Assembly: GCF_000224415.1 (NCBI RefSeq)
Contig: NZ_AFXQ01000024.1
Span: 1-42,448 of the forward strand
DNA: 42,448 nt
Direction of reading: 5' to 3'
Source: Citricoccus sp. CH26A
GTDB taxonomy: Bacteria > Actinomycetota > Actinomycetes > Actinomycetales > Micrococcaceae
Made by a program: the position numbers and the translations under genes. Shown in pieces: positions 8,394 through 17,381 of this stretch. Numbering within the stretch: the first letter of the stretch is position 1; the number at the start of each line of letters is the position of its first letter. The notes below the pieces were generated by a model. It ran no database searches. It was not told where the DNA came from and saw only the letters and a list, made by a program, of their open reading frames with translations.

Positions 8394-8478
8394 CGATCCT
8401 CCGCCCGTCGCCCTCGACCTGTCCTCGGTTCTCGACGAAGTCTAGCCGCCGGTCCGGTGCCGGGTGAGGGGCTCGGCC

Positions 8479-9963
8479 TCAGCGGGCCGGACGGCCACCC
8501 GAGGGCAGGGCGTAGGTCTCGATCGTCGGACGGGCCGTGACCCACTGCGTCTCCGTGAAGGCCTCGAAGTTGGCTTCCGGGCCACCGAAGCGGGACCCGG
8601 TCCCCGAGGCCCCCATGCCGCCGAAGGGCGCCATGGACTCGTCCCCCACCGTCTGCTCGTTGAGATGGACCACGCCGCTGTGAACCCGGTCGGCCACGGT
8701 CATGCCCGTGCCGACGTCACCGAGCACGGCCACGGACAGGCCGTACTCGCTGGCATTGACGAGGTCCACCGCCTCGTCGAGACTCCGGTAGGTGAGCACG
8801 GGGGCCACCGGACCGAAGATCTCGTCGGTCCATACCGCCATCCGAGCCGTCACCCCGCCCAGCACGGTCGGCTGGTAGAAACGCCCCTCAGCCGCACCGC
8901 CGGCCAGCACCCGGGCGCCGTCCGCCACCGCCTGGTCCACGAGGGCGGCCACCCCGGCGAGCTGGCGGTCGTCGATGATGGGGCCAACCTGCACACCCTC
9001 CTCGCGATACGGGTCCCCGACCCGCAGTGCGGAGGCGATCCGGGCCAGCTCGGCCAGGTAGGCCTCGGCCTGGTCCTCATGCACGAGATGCCGCCCGGCC
9101 GCCTGGCAGATTTGCCCCTGGTGCAGGAAGGATCCGAAGGCGCCGGCCGCGGCGGCCGGCGCCACGTCCGCGCCCGGCAGCACGATGATGGCGTTGTTGC
9201 CCCCCAGTTCCAGGTGCGCGCGCTTGAGGTGCCGCGCGGCCGTCTCGCCCACTTTCCGGCCAGCCGCCGTCGAACCGGTGAAGGAGATGACGCGCACCTC
9301 CGGTGCTCCAACCACCACCTCGCCGATGTCCGCCCCGCCGGGCAGGGTCTGCAGCACGCCGGCTGGGAGGCCGGCCTCCTCGAAGACCCGTTGGATGGCG
9401 ACGCCGCCGCCCACCGAGGTGCGCGGGTCCGGCTTGAGCAACACGGCGTTACCGACCGCCAGGGCCGGTGCCACGGAGCGGATGCCCAGGGTCAGGGGGT
9501 AATTGAACGGCGCGATGACCGAGACGACACCGGCCGGCACCCGGCGCGAGAGAGACCAGCGGTCCCGATTCGTGGCCAGCACGTCACCCTGCGGATGAGT
9601 CGGCAGGGCTGAGGCCTCGTGGCACTCACCGACGGCGGCTCGCACCTCGGTCGCGGCCTTGGCCCAGGTCCCCCCGCTCTCCCGCACCAGCCATGGGGTG
9701 ATCTCGTCCTCATGAGTCTCGAACAGCTCGCCAGCTCGGCGCAACACCCCTGCCCGCGCGGACGGGGACCACTCGGCCCACTCCCGCTGGGCGCGGGCGG
9801 CACGGCGAGCCGCCTCGGCGGCCTGCGTGACGGAGGCCGTCCCGAGGGTCCCGATCTGCGCACCGGTGGCGGACTCCCGCACGGCCAGCGGCTCACCTTC
9901 CCCGGACACCCATCCCCCGGTGGCGATCCGCCCTTGCCATGTCTCGACGTCCAGCAGGTCCAC
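8479..9963 (-). CDS. Aromatic aldehyde dehydrogenase (benzaldehyde/vanillin dehydrogenase type)
   Basis: This protein has 494 residues from the GTG at 9963, which follows an AGGTAGG that overlaps the stop codon of the hydratase gene upstream. A GTG at 9987 is possible but would overlap that gene. ALDH features, numbered from this start: APFNYP with Asn154, nucleotide-binding FTGSTAAGR near 228, general base Glu252 in LELGGNN, catalytic Cys286 in HQGQICQAAGR, and EIFGPV near 382. The ICQAAGR-type active site and overall pattern resemble benzaldehyde and vanillin dehydrogenases that oxidise aryl aldehydes with NAD(P). It fits directly after the benzoylformate decarboxylase at 21499-23076, oxidising its aldehyde product to a benzoate. 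Confidence 0.88.
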   Translation of the reverse strand: MDLLDVETWQGRIATGGWVSGEGEPLAVRESATGAQIGTLGTASVTQAAEAARRAARAQREWAEWSPSARAGVLRRAGELFETHEDEITPWLVRESGGTWAKAATEVRAAVGECHEASALPTHPQGDVLATNRDRWSLSRRVPAGVVSVIAPFNYPLTLGIRSVAPALAVGNAVLLKPDPRTSVGGGVAIQRVFEEAGLPAGVLQTLPGGADIGEVVVGAPEVRVISFTGSTAAGRKVGETAARHLKRAHLELGGNNAIIVLPGADVAPAAAAGAFGSFLHQGQICQAAGRHLVHEDQAEAYLAELARIASALRVGDPYREEGVQVGPIIDDRQLAGVAALVDQAVADGARVLAGGAAEGRFYQPTVLGGVTARMAVWTDEIFGPVAPVLTYRSLDEAVDLVNASEYGLSVAVLGDVGTGMTVADRVHSGVVHLNEQTVGDESMAPFGGMGASGTGSRFGGPEANFEAFTETQWVTARPTIETYALPSGGRPAR

Positions 9964-9971
9964 GGTTCTGC

Positions 9972-10847
9972 CTACCTGTTCTTCCACTGCGGGGCCCGCT
10001 TCTCGATGAAGGCGCGCACACCCTCGGCACGGTCCTCGCTCGTATAGGGGTTCGGTCCCACGTTCAGGCGTAGGGCGGAGGTGACCGGAAGCCCCCAGCT
10101 CTTGGTGGCCATCTCTTTGTAGCGGCGCAGTGACACGGGTGAATTGGCCACGATGGTCCGGACGTACGCTTCCACTTCGGACGCGAAGTCCTCGCGCGGA
10201 ACGACCCGGTTCACCAAGCCGATCTGCTGGGCCTCCTCTACCGGCACCATCCGTGCGGTGTAGAGCAGGTCCATGGCCAGCGCTCGCGGGATCAGCCGGG
10301 GCAGGACGACGGAACCGAAGTTGGCCCCCATGCCCCGCCGCGCCTCCGTGAGGCCGATGGTGGCGCCCTCCACGGCGATGCGGATGTCGCTGGCCAGGGC
10401 GATCTCGCAGCCGCCGGCGAGCGCGTGGCCGTTGATCGCCGCGATGACCGGCTTGTACGTCTCCAGGATGACCTCCAGCAGCGCGCGGTACATACCTGTC
10501 ATGGGCGTGTGCACCTGGCGGCCGGCGCGCGCCACGCTGTCCATTTCCTTGAGGTCGCCCCCCGCACAGAAGGCCTTGTCCCCGGCGCCGGTGATGACCA
10601 CGGCCCATACGTCGGGGTCCTCGCCAGCGTCCACGAAGGCCTGGGTCAGCAGTTGCACGGTGTGCCGGCTCATGGCGTTGCGCCGTTCCGGACGGTTGAT
10701 GGTGATCCAGGCGACCTGATCCCTGACCTCGTAGAGGACCTCGTCCCTCGTGCCGGTGATGAGGCCATCACCGGTTTCGTCCGCGCGTGGGCCTCGTGGG
10801 GTGCCCTGTGTGGTGCCCTGTGTGGTGTCCTGCGTCAACTCGGTCAT
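9972..10847 (-). CDS. Enoyl-CoA hydratase/isomerase family protein
   Basis: This protein has 291 residues. Its ATG forms an ATGA overlap with the CoA-transferase stop, and AGGAAAGG lies upstream. It is a crotonase fold: AWITINRPERRNAMS near residue 50, oxyanion-hole AFCAGGDLKEM near 90, and AAINGHALAGGCEIALASDIRIA near 138, whose GGCE carries a glutamate that crotonases use for catalysis. The C-terminal KRAPQWKNR is typical of the family. Residues 5-18 are a Thr/Gln/Gly repeat encoded by a 12-bp tandem repeat, extra to the family. In this operon it probably hydrates the unsaturated CoA thioester made by the acyl-CoA dehydrogenase, giving the 3-hydroxyacyl-CoA for the lyase. The substrate is not known. 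Confidence 0.9.
   Translation of the reverse strand: MTELTQDTTQGTTQGTPRGPRADETGDGLITGTRDEVLYEVRDQVAWITINRPERRNAMSRHTVQLLTQAFVDAGEDPDVWAVVITGAGDKAFCAGGDLKEMDSVARAGRQVHTPMTGMYRALLEVILETYKPVIAAINGHALAGGCEIALASDIRIAVEGATIGLTEARRGMGANFGSVVLPRLIPRALAMDLLYTARMVPVEEAQQIGLVNRVVPREDFASEVEAYVRTIVANSPVSLRRYKEMATKSWGLPVTSALRLNVGPNPYTSEDRAEGVRAFIEKRAPQWKNR
10801..10836. repeat. 12-bp tandem repeat inside the enoyl-CoA hydratase gene
   Basis: GTGCCCTGTGTG occurs at 10801-10812 and 10813-10824, with a diverged third copy at 10825-10836 (GTGTCCTGCGTC). In frame it encodes the Thr-Gln-Gly repeat near the N-terminus of the minus-strand protein. Gain or loss of a unit would keep the frame. Confidence 0.7.
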
Positions 10848-12115
10848 GATGCCTTTCCTCCGACCATCTCGGTCCGCTGATTGATGTCGGTCCCCGCCTC
10901 GTCCGGAGCCTCGGTGGCCCCGGTCTCGATGACCCCGGCGGCCAACAGGTCGTCAACCTCACCGCTGGCCAGCCCGAGCGCCGCCAGTACCTCTGCCGTG
11001 TCGGCTCCCAGTTCCGGCGGGGTGCGACGGTGTTCCAGGTATTCGCCGTCGAACGTGATGGGGGTGTTGACCACCGTGGTGGGCCCCAGCCGCGGGTGGG
11101 GGATGTCCTCGAGCTGGCCGAGGGCCCGCACCTGGGGATCGGTGATGACGTTGTCCAGGGTGTTCACCGCGGAGTGCGGGACCTTCGCCCGCTCCAGGCG
11201 CTCGAGAAGCTCCGCCATGGTGAACCGGGCGGTCGCCTCGCCCAAGCGCTCGTTGACCAGGGCTCGGTTTTGCACCCGTGTCAGGTTGTCCTCGAAGCCA
11301 GAGGCGTCCTTGAGGTGGGGTGCTTCGATGGCCTCGAGCAGGCGGTGGAAGCTCTCGTTGTTGCCCACCGAGAGGAACACGTGGCCGTCAGAGGCCGGGA
11401 AGGCTCCGTTGGGGACGTTGCCGCGGAATCCCGAGCCGAGCCGCTGGGGCACAGGACCACCGGCAGCCACGCTCATCAGCGGCGTACCGACCCAGGCCAG
11501 CGCGGTCTGCAGCAGCGAGACCTCCACGTGCGCACCCTCGCCGGTCTGCTCGCGCCGGCGCAGAGCGTCGAAGACGCCGAGGGCGATCCACATCCCCGTG
11601 CCCATGTCCATCATGGACAGTGGCACGCGGGCCGGCGGGCCATCGTCGGCCCCCGTCATCGCGACCACCCCGGAGTAGGCCTGCAGCATGGCATCGTAGG
11701 CCGGTTGGTCCCGGCGCGGGCCGGTTCGTCCGTACCCGGTCATCTCCACGTACACCAACCGGGGATTGAGTTGGCGCAGGCGGTCCCGGGAGAAACCGGC
11801 CGAGGCGAGCGCCCCAGGGCGCAGGTTCTGCACCAGCACGTCGGCCGAGCCGATCAGGTCCTCGAGGACCTGTGCCCCGCGCTCGTCCTTGTAGTTCAGG
11901 ACGACTGAGCGCTTGTTGCGGTTGAGCGAGAGGAAGGTGATCGAGACGCCGTCGCTGAGCGGAGCCCACGTGCGGGCGTCGTCCCCGCCGTTGAGGCGCT
12001 CGACCTTGATGACCTCGGCGCCGAAGTCCGCCAGGATCTGGCAGCCATAGGGCACCGCCACACTGGTGCCGATCTCGATGATGCGGACGCCCTCCAGGGA
12101 TCCTCCGATGCTCAT
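10844..12115 (-). CDS. CaiB/BaiF (class III) CoA-transferase, first copy
   Basis: This protein has 423 residues, with AAGGAG 8 nt before the ATG at 12115. Class III CoA-transferase features are the N-terminal GVRIIEIGTSVAVPYGCQILADFGAEVIKVE, KRSVVLNYKDERG, VQNLRPGALASAGF and the likely catalytic Asp170 in SMMDMGTGMW. These enzymes move CoA between carboxylic acids through an aspartyl-CoA anhydride, without ATP. It overlaps both neighbours (lyase upstream, hydratase downstream) by 4 nt, so the three are translationally coupled. It most likely activates the acid substrate of this pathway as a CoA thioester, perhaps with succinyl-CoA or acetyl-CoA as donor. Confidence 0.92.
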   Translation of the reverse strand: MSIGGSLEGVRIIEIGTSVAVPYGCQILADFGAEVIKVERLNGGDDARTWAPLSDGVSITFLSLNRNKRSVVLNYKDERGAQVLEDLIGSADVLVQNLRPGALASAGFSRDRLRQLNPRLVYVEMTGYGRTGPRRDQPAYDAMLQAYSGVVAMTGADDGPPARVPLSMMDMGTGMWIALGVFDALRRREQTGEGAHVEVSLLQTALAWVGTPLMSVAAGGPVPQRLGSGFRGNVPNGAFPASDGHVFLSVGNNESFHRLLEAIEAPHLKDASGFEDNLTRVQNRALVNERLGEATARFTMAELLERLERAKVPHSAVNTLDNVITDPQVRALGQLEDIPHPRLGPTTVVNTPITFDGEYLEHRRTPPELGADTAEVLAALGLASGEVDDLLAAGVIETGATEAPDEAGTDINQRTEMVGGKAS

Positions 12116-13257
12116 CGCACAGTCTCCTTCCCGGCGGCGAACCGCGCGTCTTGTTCATCGCGGGCCGGTGATCTCACCGGCTCGCGCCAGGGCGAGAGTG
12201 CGCCCTCGTACACCGAGGGCCCGAGACGGAAGTGCTGGGCCTGCTCGAAGGTCTCGACGAACGGCATGTCCATCGGGTACAGGTCTGCCCCTGTGGGGCG
12301 TGGACCGGCGGCGGTCACCTTGGACCAGAGGGGATGGCCCACTACCTCCTCCGCGACCACCCCCGCCTCGACCAGAGCCGTGAGGTCCAGGCCGGTCTCG
12401 ATCCCCTCGGACTCCAACAGGTGGGCGAAGTCTTCCGTGGGAATCATCCGAGTGGCCCGGCCGTTGCCGCAGTACGGGCAGCCGCCCATTCCGCCGATCG
12501 CGGCGTCCACCAGCAGGCAGTGGCGTTCGTCCAATTCCTCGATGGCCACGTAGGCCGAGAGCATGGCCATACCGCGGGCGTCGTGCAGGTGCAGATGATA
12601 ATCCCGCACCTCGGGCCAGGTGTCCACCAGCCGGCGCATCATCGGGCGCATCGCCGCGGGCGTGTTCCAACTCATGGGGTCCCCGACGTGGATGCGGGTC
12701 ACGGGGATGCCCGCCGCCGTCCAGGCGTCGTACTGCAACTGCAGCAACCGCATCCGCTCGTCCTCCGTGAATTCACCGAGCCAGTTGGAGCCCCACGCCG
12801 CATTGATGGAGATCTCCGCGTGGGTGATCCCGGCCTCCTGGGCAGCGGCCACGGAGCGCTCCAGTGCGTCGATCTCGTCCTGCTGGCTGCGGTTGGTGTT
12901 GCGCCGCACGAAGACGTCGCAGAGGTGCACCTTGCTGCGGCCCAGCGTGGGGTCCGGCAAGGTGAGCTTGTGCCCATAGGCGGCCCGGCGCTCCGCGCCA
13001 CGCTGATTGAGCACGATCGCGGTGTACTCCACGCCCTCCACCGGGGTGAATCCGTCGATCACGGCCTCGACCTCGGCCATCTGCGGAGTCCACTTAGGGC
13101 TGACAAAGGCTCCCACGATGATGCGGCGCAGACCGGTTTGGGACAACGCGTCCAGCAGGCGGACCTTGGCCTCGACGGGAATGTCGCGGCTCTCGATCTG
13201 CATGCCCTCGCGCATCCCCTCCTCCTGGATGACGACGGTGGGTCGGCCGTGGCTCAT
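12112..13257 (-). CDS. HMG-CoA-lyase-like (retro-Claisen/aldol) enzyme
   Basis: This protein has 381 residues. The ATG at 13257 overlaps the MmgE/PrpD stop (ATGA); the frame is open further upstream but unlike the family there. It is a TIM-barrel lyase of the HMG-CoA lyase group: EGMREGMQ near residue 13 corresponds to the RDGLQ motif, HLHLHDARGM at 221-230 gives the metal-binding His-x-His, and GGMGGCPYCG at 255-264 contains the loop cysteine (Cys260) that is the catalytic Cys of HMG-CoA lyases. The family cleaves a 3-hydroxy-acyl-CoA into acetyl-CoA and a keto acid. With about 60-80 extra C-terminal residues and this operon, it probably acts on a substrate other than HMG-CoA. I infer a 2-hydroxy-2-aryl-succinyl-CoA type compound. 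Confidence 0.85.
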   Translation of the reverse strand: MSHGRPTVVIQEEGMREGMQIESRDIPVEAKVRLLDALSQTGLRRIIVGAFVSPKWTPQMAEVEAVIDGFTPVEGVEYTAIVLNQRGAERRAAYGHKLTLPDPTLGRSKVHLCDVFVRRNTNRSQQDEIDALERSVAAAQEAGITHAEISINAAWGSNWLGEFTEDERMRLLQLQYDAWTAAGIPVTRIHVGDPMSWNTPAAMRPMMRRLVDTWPEVRDYHLHLHDARGMAMLSAYVAIEELDERHCLLVDAAIGGMGGCPYCGNGRATRMIPTEDFAHLLESEGIETGLDLTALVEAGVVAEEVVGHPLWSKVTAAGPRPTGADLYPMDMPFVETFEQAQHFRLGPSVYEGALSPWREPVRSPARDEQDARFAAGKETVR

Positions 13258-14708
13258 GACGGGTTCCTCCTGGAGAGTACGGATGTGACGGCGGGCCCGG
13301 GCTCCCGGGTAGCCACCTCGATGATCTGGTCGGCAACTGCCGCTTCGTACCCACCGGCCAGGACGCAGTCCACGGCCTTGGCCCGCAGCTCCGCGTCCGT
13401 CAGGGGATCGGCGGACTGGCCGTGGGTGACTTCGACCCGGGCCGCCCGGGTGGAACCGTCCGCGTACATCGCCTCGACCACGGTGAAACCGGTCGTGTAG
13501 TCCGCCGGGCCCACGGGCGGGACGCGATTCTCCGCCACGGTGACTGCGCGCATCAGTGCGTGCACCTGTTCGTCGGCGAAGGCCTCCTCGGTGAAGTCCG
13601 CCAGTGCCACACGCCCGCGCAGGCAGGCCACCGCGAGGGTGTACTCGAGACTGAACTTTGCCTCGGTGCCGGTGGTGGGCGGCGTGCTGCGCAGGGGCCG
13701 GGTGCCACGCCGGTGCAGGGTGGCGCGCACCTCGATAGGACAGTCCTGCCGTCCCGCCTCGGCGTGCTCGCGCCGGATGGCGAGCATCGCGTCGATGCCG
13801 CGGTGAGTCCCGTAGCAGCTCGCGTACTGCTTGATCCCCCAATCCTGCACCCAGGCGTCGGTCCAGTACTCCAGCCGCTCCTCGAGCGTCTGCGCCGGCA
13901 GACCGACCGGGGCCTCCGCAGGGTCACCGTAGCGCTCCAGAAAACCGTTCGGCGCCTCCAGTTCGGCAGGGTTCGCGGTGAACCCGGCCTCCGACAGCTC
14001 CACGGCCATCACCGCATCCCGCGCGGCCGCGCCGGCGTGCAGGGGCTTCGTCATCGAACCGAAGTTCAGACGGGAGCCGGCGGCGAGCGAAGAGGCGATT
14101 CCCAGTGCGTTTCGCGCCGTCCCCGCGTCGAGACCCACGAGCCGGACGAGCGCGGCGACGGCGGCCAGCCGGCCGATCGTGGAGGTGCTGTGCCAACCGC
14201 GGGCGTAGTGCACGTGTTGGGGAAGGATGTCGGCGAGGGCACGGAAGGCGGCGGCGCCGACGTCGTAGGACTCCGTGAAGGCGGACGAGTCCGTCCCGCG
14301 GGCCTCTCCCAAGGCCACCAACGCCGGTATCAGCACGGCGCTGGGGTGCAGGGGCATCGACGGGGAGATGTCGTCGAAGTCCAGGAGGTGGGCGACCGTG
14401 CCATTGACGAGTGCGGCGGTGGACGCCGACGTCGGCTCCCCCGAAGTCCAAAGCGTGGCCGGGCCGGACGGGGACTCCGCCCGGGACCAGCCGCGCAGGA
14501 TCCGCTCTCCCGGGGCCCCAGCCCCGCCGAGGGTCACCGCGACGGTGTCCACCAGGGCACGGGAAACCTCGGCCGAGTGGTCGGCCGCGACCGGGGCCCC
14601 GGTGGCGGCGAACTCCGCCAGGACCTCGGTCGTGCCGACCTCGGCCCCATGGTCGACACGGCGGATGGAGGCGTGGTCCGTTCCGCGCTGGGCTACGTGC
14701 TCGGCCAA
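13254..14708 (-). CDS. MmgE/PrpD family (2-methylcitrate dehydratase-like) protein
   Basis: The family match starts around TTEVLAEFAATGAPV. In frame there is no ATG or GTG between the upstream gene's stop (14713-14715) and that region. A TTG at 14708 gives a 484-residue protein and is the best available start, but it has no clear ribosome binding site. Family signatures are DTVAVTLGGAGAPGERIL, ALVNGTVAHLLDFDDIS (residues about 105-125), the HPSAVLIPALVALGE and ARGWHSTST regions, MTKPLHAGAAARDAV near 225, and KQYASCYGTHRGIDA near 300. Relatives dehydrate 2-methylcitrate or decarboxylate cis-aconitate. Here it probably (de)hydrates or decarboxylates a branched di- or tricarboxylic intermediate. 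Confidence 0.82.
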   Translation of the reverse strand: MAEHVAQRGTDHASIRRVDHGAEVGTTEVLAEFAATGAPVAADHSAEVSRALVDTVAVTLGGAGAPGERILRGWSRAESPSGPATLWTSGEPTSASTAALVNGTVAHLLDFDDISPSMPLHPSAVLIPALVALGEARGTDSSAFTESYDVGAAAFRALADILPQHVHYARGWHSTSTIGRLAAVAALVRLVGLDAGTARNALGIASSLAAGSRLNFGSMTKPLHAGAAARDAVMAVELSEAGFTANPAELEAPNGFLERYGDPAEAPVGLPAQTLEERLEYWTDAWVQDWGIKQYASCYGTHRGIDAMLAIRREHAEAGRQDCPIEVRATLHRRGTRPLRSTPPTTGTEAKFSLEYTLAVACLRGRVALADFTEEAFADEQVHALMRAVTVAENRVPPVGPADYTTGFTVVEAMYADGSTRAARVEVTHGQSADPLTDAELRAKAVDCVLAGGYEAAVADQIIEVATREPGPAVTSVLSRRNPS

Positions 14709-14712
14709 GGCG

Positions 14713-15900
14713 TCAGAACGACTTCGGGAGGCCCAGCGTGCCGTGGGCGATACCGGCGAGCACGAGGTTGTTGCTGATCGGCGCGGTGCGCGGCAACCGC
14801 GCCTCGCGCCACTTGCGCTCGATGCCATACTCCTCCGCCGCGGCATAGCCGCCGAAGGTGTCGAAAGTAGCGTCGGCAGCAGCCCACAGTGCCTCCGAGG
14901 CCAGCAGCTTGGCCCCGTTGACCTCGAACCGCGGGTTCTCCCCGGCCGCGTACATCTCAGCAGCCCGCCAGCGCATCAGCGAGGCGGCCTGCAGCTGGGC
15001 GTAGGCCCGGGCCAGCGGCACCTGCAGCGCCTGGTTCTGGCCGATCTTGCGGCCGAATACCTCGCGTTCATTGGCATACTGCACCGCGCGATCAAGCAGG
15101 TAGAAGCCCGCCCCGATGTACTCGCTCGTGACGATGACCCGTTCGGAGTTCATCCCGGAGAGGATGACCCGGAACCCCTTGCCCTCCTCACCGATGCGGT
15201 TGGCGACGGGGACCCGCAGGTCCCGGATCGCAAGCTCGTTGGTCTCATGGTTGACCATGGTCTTGATCGGGGTCGCCACGATCTGGCCGTTGTCGATCGC
15301 CGTGCGCAGGTCCACGAGCAGCACGGTGAAGCCATCGGTGGGCTTGGTCGCGTCCTCACGTTTGGTGGTGCGGACGAGCAGCAGCAGCAGGTCGGAGTGC
15401 TGCACGCGGGAGATGAAGATCTTGTTGCCGTTGACGACGTAGTCGTCACCGTCGCGAACCGCGAACGTCTTGATGCGGGTCGTGTCACTGCCGGCGTCGG
15501 GCTCCGTCACGCCAAAGGACTGCAGCCGCAGCTCCCCTGAGGCGATCTTCGGCAGCCACTCGGCCTTCTGTTCCTCCGAGCCGTGGCGCAGGATGGCACC
15601 CATGGTGTACATCCCGGCGCGGGCGGCGCCGGCGTGGCAGCCGTTGCGTTCGAGCTGCTCCAGCACGACCGCCGCGTCGCGGATGTCGGCGCCGCCACCG
15701 TCGTACTCCTCCGGGATGAGCATGCCCATCCAGCCGGCGTCGTACAGCGCGTCGACGAACTCCTCGGGGTAGGTGCCCTCTGCGTCGTGCTTGCGCCAGT
15801 ACTCGTTGTCGAACGGCTCGCAGAGGTCGTCGATCGCATCGCGGATGAATCGCTGGTCCTCGTTCAGACTGAATGCCGAGGACTCGATGGTGGCTGTCAT
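14713..15900 (-). CDS. Acyl-CoA dehydrogenase
   Basis: This protein has 395 residues, with AAGGAG 8 nt before the ATG at 15900. The full acyl-CoA dehydrogenase layout is present: an N-terminal helical domain with GMLIPEEYDGGGAD, a central beta domain with SFGVTEPDAGSDTTRIKTFAV and GNKIFIS, and a C-terminal helical domain with EREVFGRKIGQNQALQVPLA and DTFGGYAAAEEYGIERKWREARL. The usual C-terminal YEGT glutamate is absent (the region reads RTAPISNN). However, Glu253 in SGMNSERVIV aligns with the alternative base used by isovaleryl-CoA dehydrogenase, so the enzyme is probably active, perhaps on branched substrates. It passes electrons to ETF. It follows the MFS gene by 67 nt. Confidence 0.92.
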   Translation of the reverse strand: MTATIESSAFSLNEDQRFIRDAIDDLCEPFDNEYWRKHDAEGTYPEEFVDALYDAGWMGMLIPEEYDGGGADIRDAAVVLEQLERNGCHAGAARAGMYTMGAILRHGSEEQKAEWLPKIASGELRLQSFGVTEPDAGSDTTRIKTFAVRDGDDYVVNGNKIFISRVQHSDLLLLLVRTTKREDATKPTDGFTVLLVDLRTAIDNGQIVATPIKTMVNHETNELAIRDLRVPVANRIGEEGKGFRVILSGMNSERVIVTSEYIGAGFYLLDRAVQYANEREVFGRKIGQNQALQVPLARAYAQLQAASLMRWRAAEMYAAGENPRFEVNGAKLLASEALWAAADATFDTFGGYAAAEEYGIERKWREARLPRTAPISNNLVLAGIAHGTLGLPKSF

Positions 15901-15967
15901 GGGGGTGCTCCTTCTGTGTGGTCCAGATCAGTGAATCCGAGCCACCCGGCAGAGGAAATCGGAAGTC

Positions 15968-17278
15968 TCACCGAGTGGAATTGCGTTCCCGGGGATCCTG
16001 CGCTGGGTCGTCACCTGCCCGGTCCAGCACGGCCGCACCGGCGGCCCCCGGGACCAGGACGGGCACCAGGATCATGACCGTGACGGCCAGCAGGAGGGCG
16101 GCTCCGAGCAGGGCGGTGGTCAGGCGCACGCCCCAGACGTCCGTGAGGACACCACCGAGCAGGACGCCCAGGGCGATCGTGGCGGAGAAGACCATGTGCC
16201 GGACCGCGAGTACCCGGCCACGCAGGCCGTCCGGAGCCAACAGTTGGATGACCGAGTTGAGGGCCGCGAAGGAGGCCAGGAACGCGGCGCCAACACCGAC
16301 CGCAGCGAGCACGCCGAGGCCGTAGCCCGGGGCGGCCCCCATGGCCACGAGGGCTAGGCCGAGGGCCGTGATCGCCAGAATGATGCGCCGCGCGAAACTC
16401 AGTGGACCCCCGCGGCGCAACAGGCCGGCCAGGGCGAAGAGCACGGCCCCGACGCCGAGTGCGGCCGTGAGCACACCCAGGCCGATCGCGTCGGTGTCGT
16501 AGACGGTCTCGGCAAAGACGACGGTGAGGTTGAAGACCGGGTTCCCCAGCAGCCCCACGAGACAGCACAACCCGATCGCCAGCAGCATCGGAGAGCTCCC
16601 GGCCATGTATCGCACCGCATCTCGCCACTGCACGAAAAATCCCCTGCCGGTGGAGGTCCGCACCCGGGACCGGTGCTGCCGGACGAACGCGAGGGTGACC
16701 ACGACGACCACGAAGGACACGGCGTTGAGCAGGAACGCCCAAGACGCCCCCAGAGTGGCCAGTAACACGCCAGCCACGGCGGGCCCCACGGCCCGAGCAA
16801 GGTTGAACTGCAGTGAGTTCAGCGTCACCGCTGAGAGTACGTCCTCCCGCGGGACCAGGTCGTTGACAAGGGACTGCCACGCCGGGTTGTTGAGTCCGTT
16901 GAGCACGCCGAAGACGGTGACCAGGACGAGGAGTAAGGCAGGCTCGTGCGCACCGACGGACCACTGGATCCACATCGCCACGGCCACCAGACCCAGTCCA
17001 GCCTGCGTCCACATCAGCAACACGCGCCGGTCCACGGTGTCTGCCAGGCACCCTCCCAGGGGCGCCAGCACGAAGGCCGGGCCGAACTGTGCGGCGGCGG
17101 CCAGGCCCACCCACACGGCACTGTCCGTCTGCTGGTACAGGACATAGGGCACGGTGAGGTTTCCCAGCCACGTGCCGGTGCTGGAGATGAGGGCGCCGAT
17201 CCAGAACAGCGTGAACCCGCGGTGACGGAAGGCGGCAAGGGACCCGCGGTGCGGGAACCCACCGGCTGGGGTGATCAT
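15968..17278 (-). CDS. Major facilitator superfamily transporter (MFS_3/EntS-like)
   Basis: This protein has 436 residues. The ATG at 17278 follows AGGAGAG, and the N-terminus (FRHRGFTLFWIGALISSTGTWLGNLTVPYVLYQQT) is typical of the DHA3/MFS_3 group. There are about 12 hydrophobic segments. The loop between helices 2 and 3 reads GGCLADTVDRRVLLMW, a form of the MFS GxLaDrxxRR motif; other signatures are VNDLVPREDVLSAVTLNSLQFNLARAVGPAVAG and GLRGRVLAVRHMVF. This group is mostly drug or metabolite exporters. In a catabolic operon it may export a toxic intermediate or carry the aromatic substrate. A hairpin upstream (17322-17354) may separate it from the ABC genes. Confidence 0.85.
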   Translation of the reverse strand: MITPAGGFPHRGSLAAFRHRGFTLFWIGALISSTGTWLGNLTVPYVLYQQTDSAVWVGLAAAAQFGPAFVLAPLGGCLADTVDRRVLLMWTQAGLGLVAVAMWIQWSVGAHEPALLLVLVTVFGVLNGLNNPAWQSLVNDLVPREDVLSAVTLNSLQFNLARAVGPAVAGVLLATLGASWAFLLNAVSFVVVVVTLAFVRQHRSRVRTSTGRGFFVQWRDAVRYMAGSSPMLLAIGLCCLVGLLGNPVFNLTVVFAETVYDTDAIGLGVLTAALGVGAVLFALAGLLRRGGPLSFARRIILAITALGLALVAMGAAPGYGLGVLAAVGVGAAFLASFAALNSVIQLLAPDGLRGRVLAVRHMVFSATIALGVLLGGVLTDVWGVRLTTALLGAALLLAVTVMILVPVLVPGAAGAAVLDRAGDDPAQDPRERNSTR

Positions 17279-17321
17279 CGAGACTCTCCTGGGGTGGGTG
17301 CGGTGGCGGTGGGTGGCACGG

Positions 17322-17354
17322 GAGAACCCGGCACGGTGACCGTGCCGGGCTCTC
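17322..17354. terminator. Hairpin between the ABC solute-binding protein and MFS genes
   Basis: CCCGGCACGG (17327-17336) and CCGTGCCGGG (17340-17349) flank a TGA loop. After one mismatch the stem extends by a further 4 bp (GAGA with TCTC). It lies 28 nt past the stop of the solute-binding protein gene. It could terminate or attenuate the ABC transcript before the MFS gene, or protect a processed mRNA end. Confidence 0.6.
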
Positions 17355-17381
17355 ATGGTCCGGGTCCAGTGGGGAGGCCGG

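Noticed and set aside
8464-9612. Long open frame on the plus strand opposite the aldehyde dehydrogenase gene
   Set aside because: It is a mirror of a high-GC coding strand. The translation is Gly/His/Arg-rich with no family resemblance, and the minus-strand protein has intact catalytic residues.
13254-14846. A longer MmgE/PrpD protein starting at the ATG at 14846
   Set aside because: It would overlap the acyl-CoA dehydrogenase gene by about 130 nt, and the extra residues are Arg/Ser-rich antifamily sequence from that gene in another frame.
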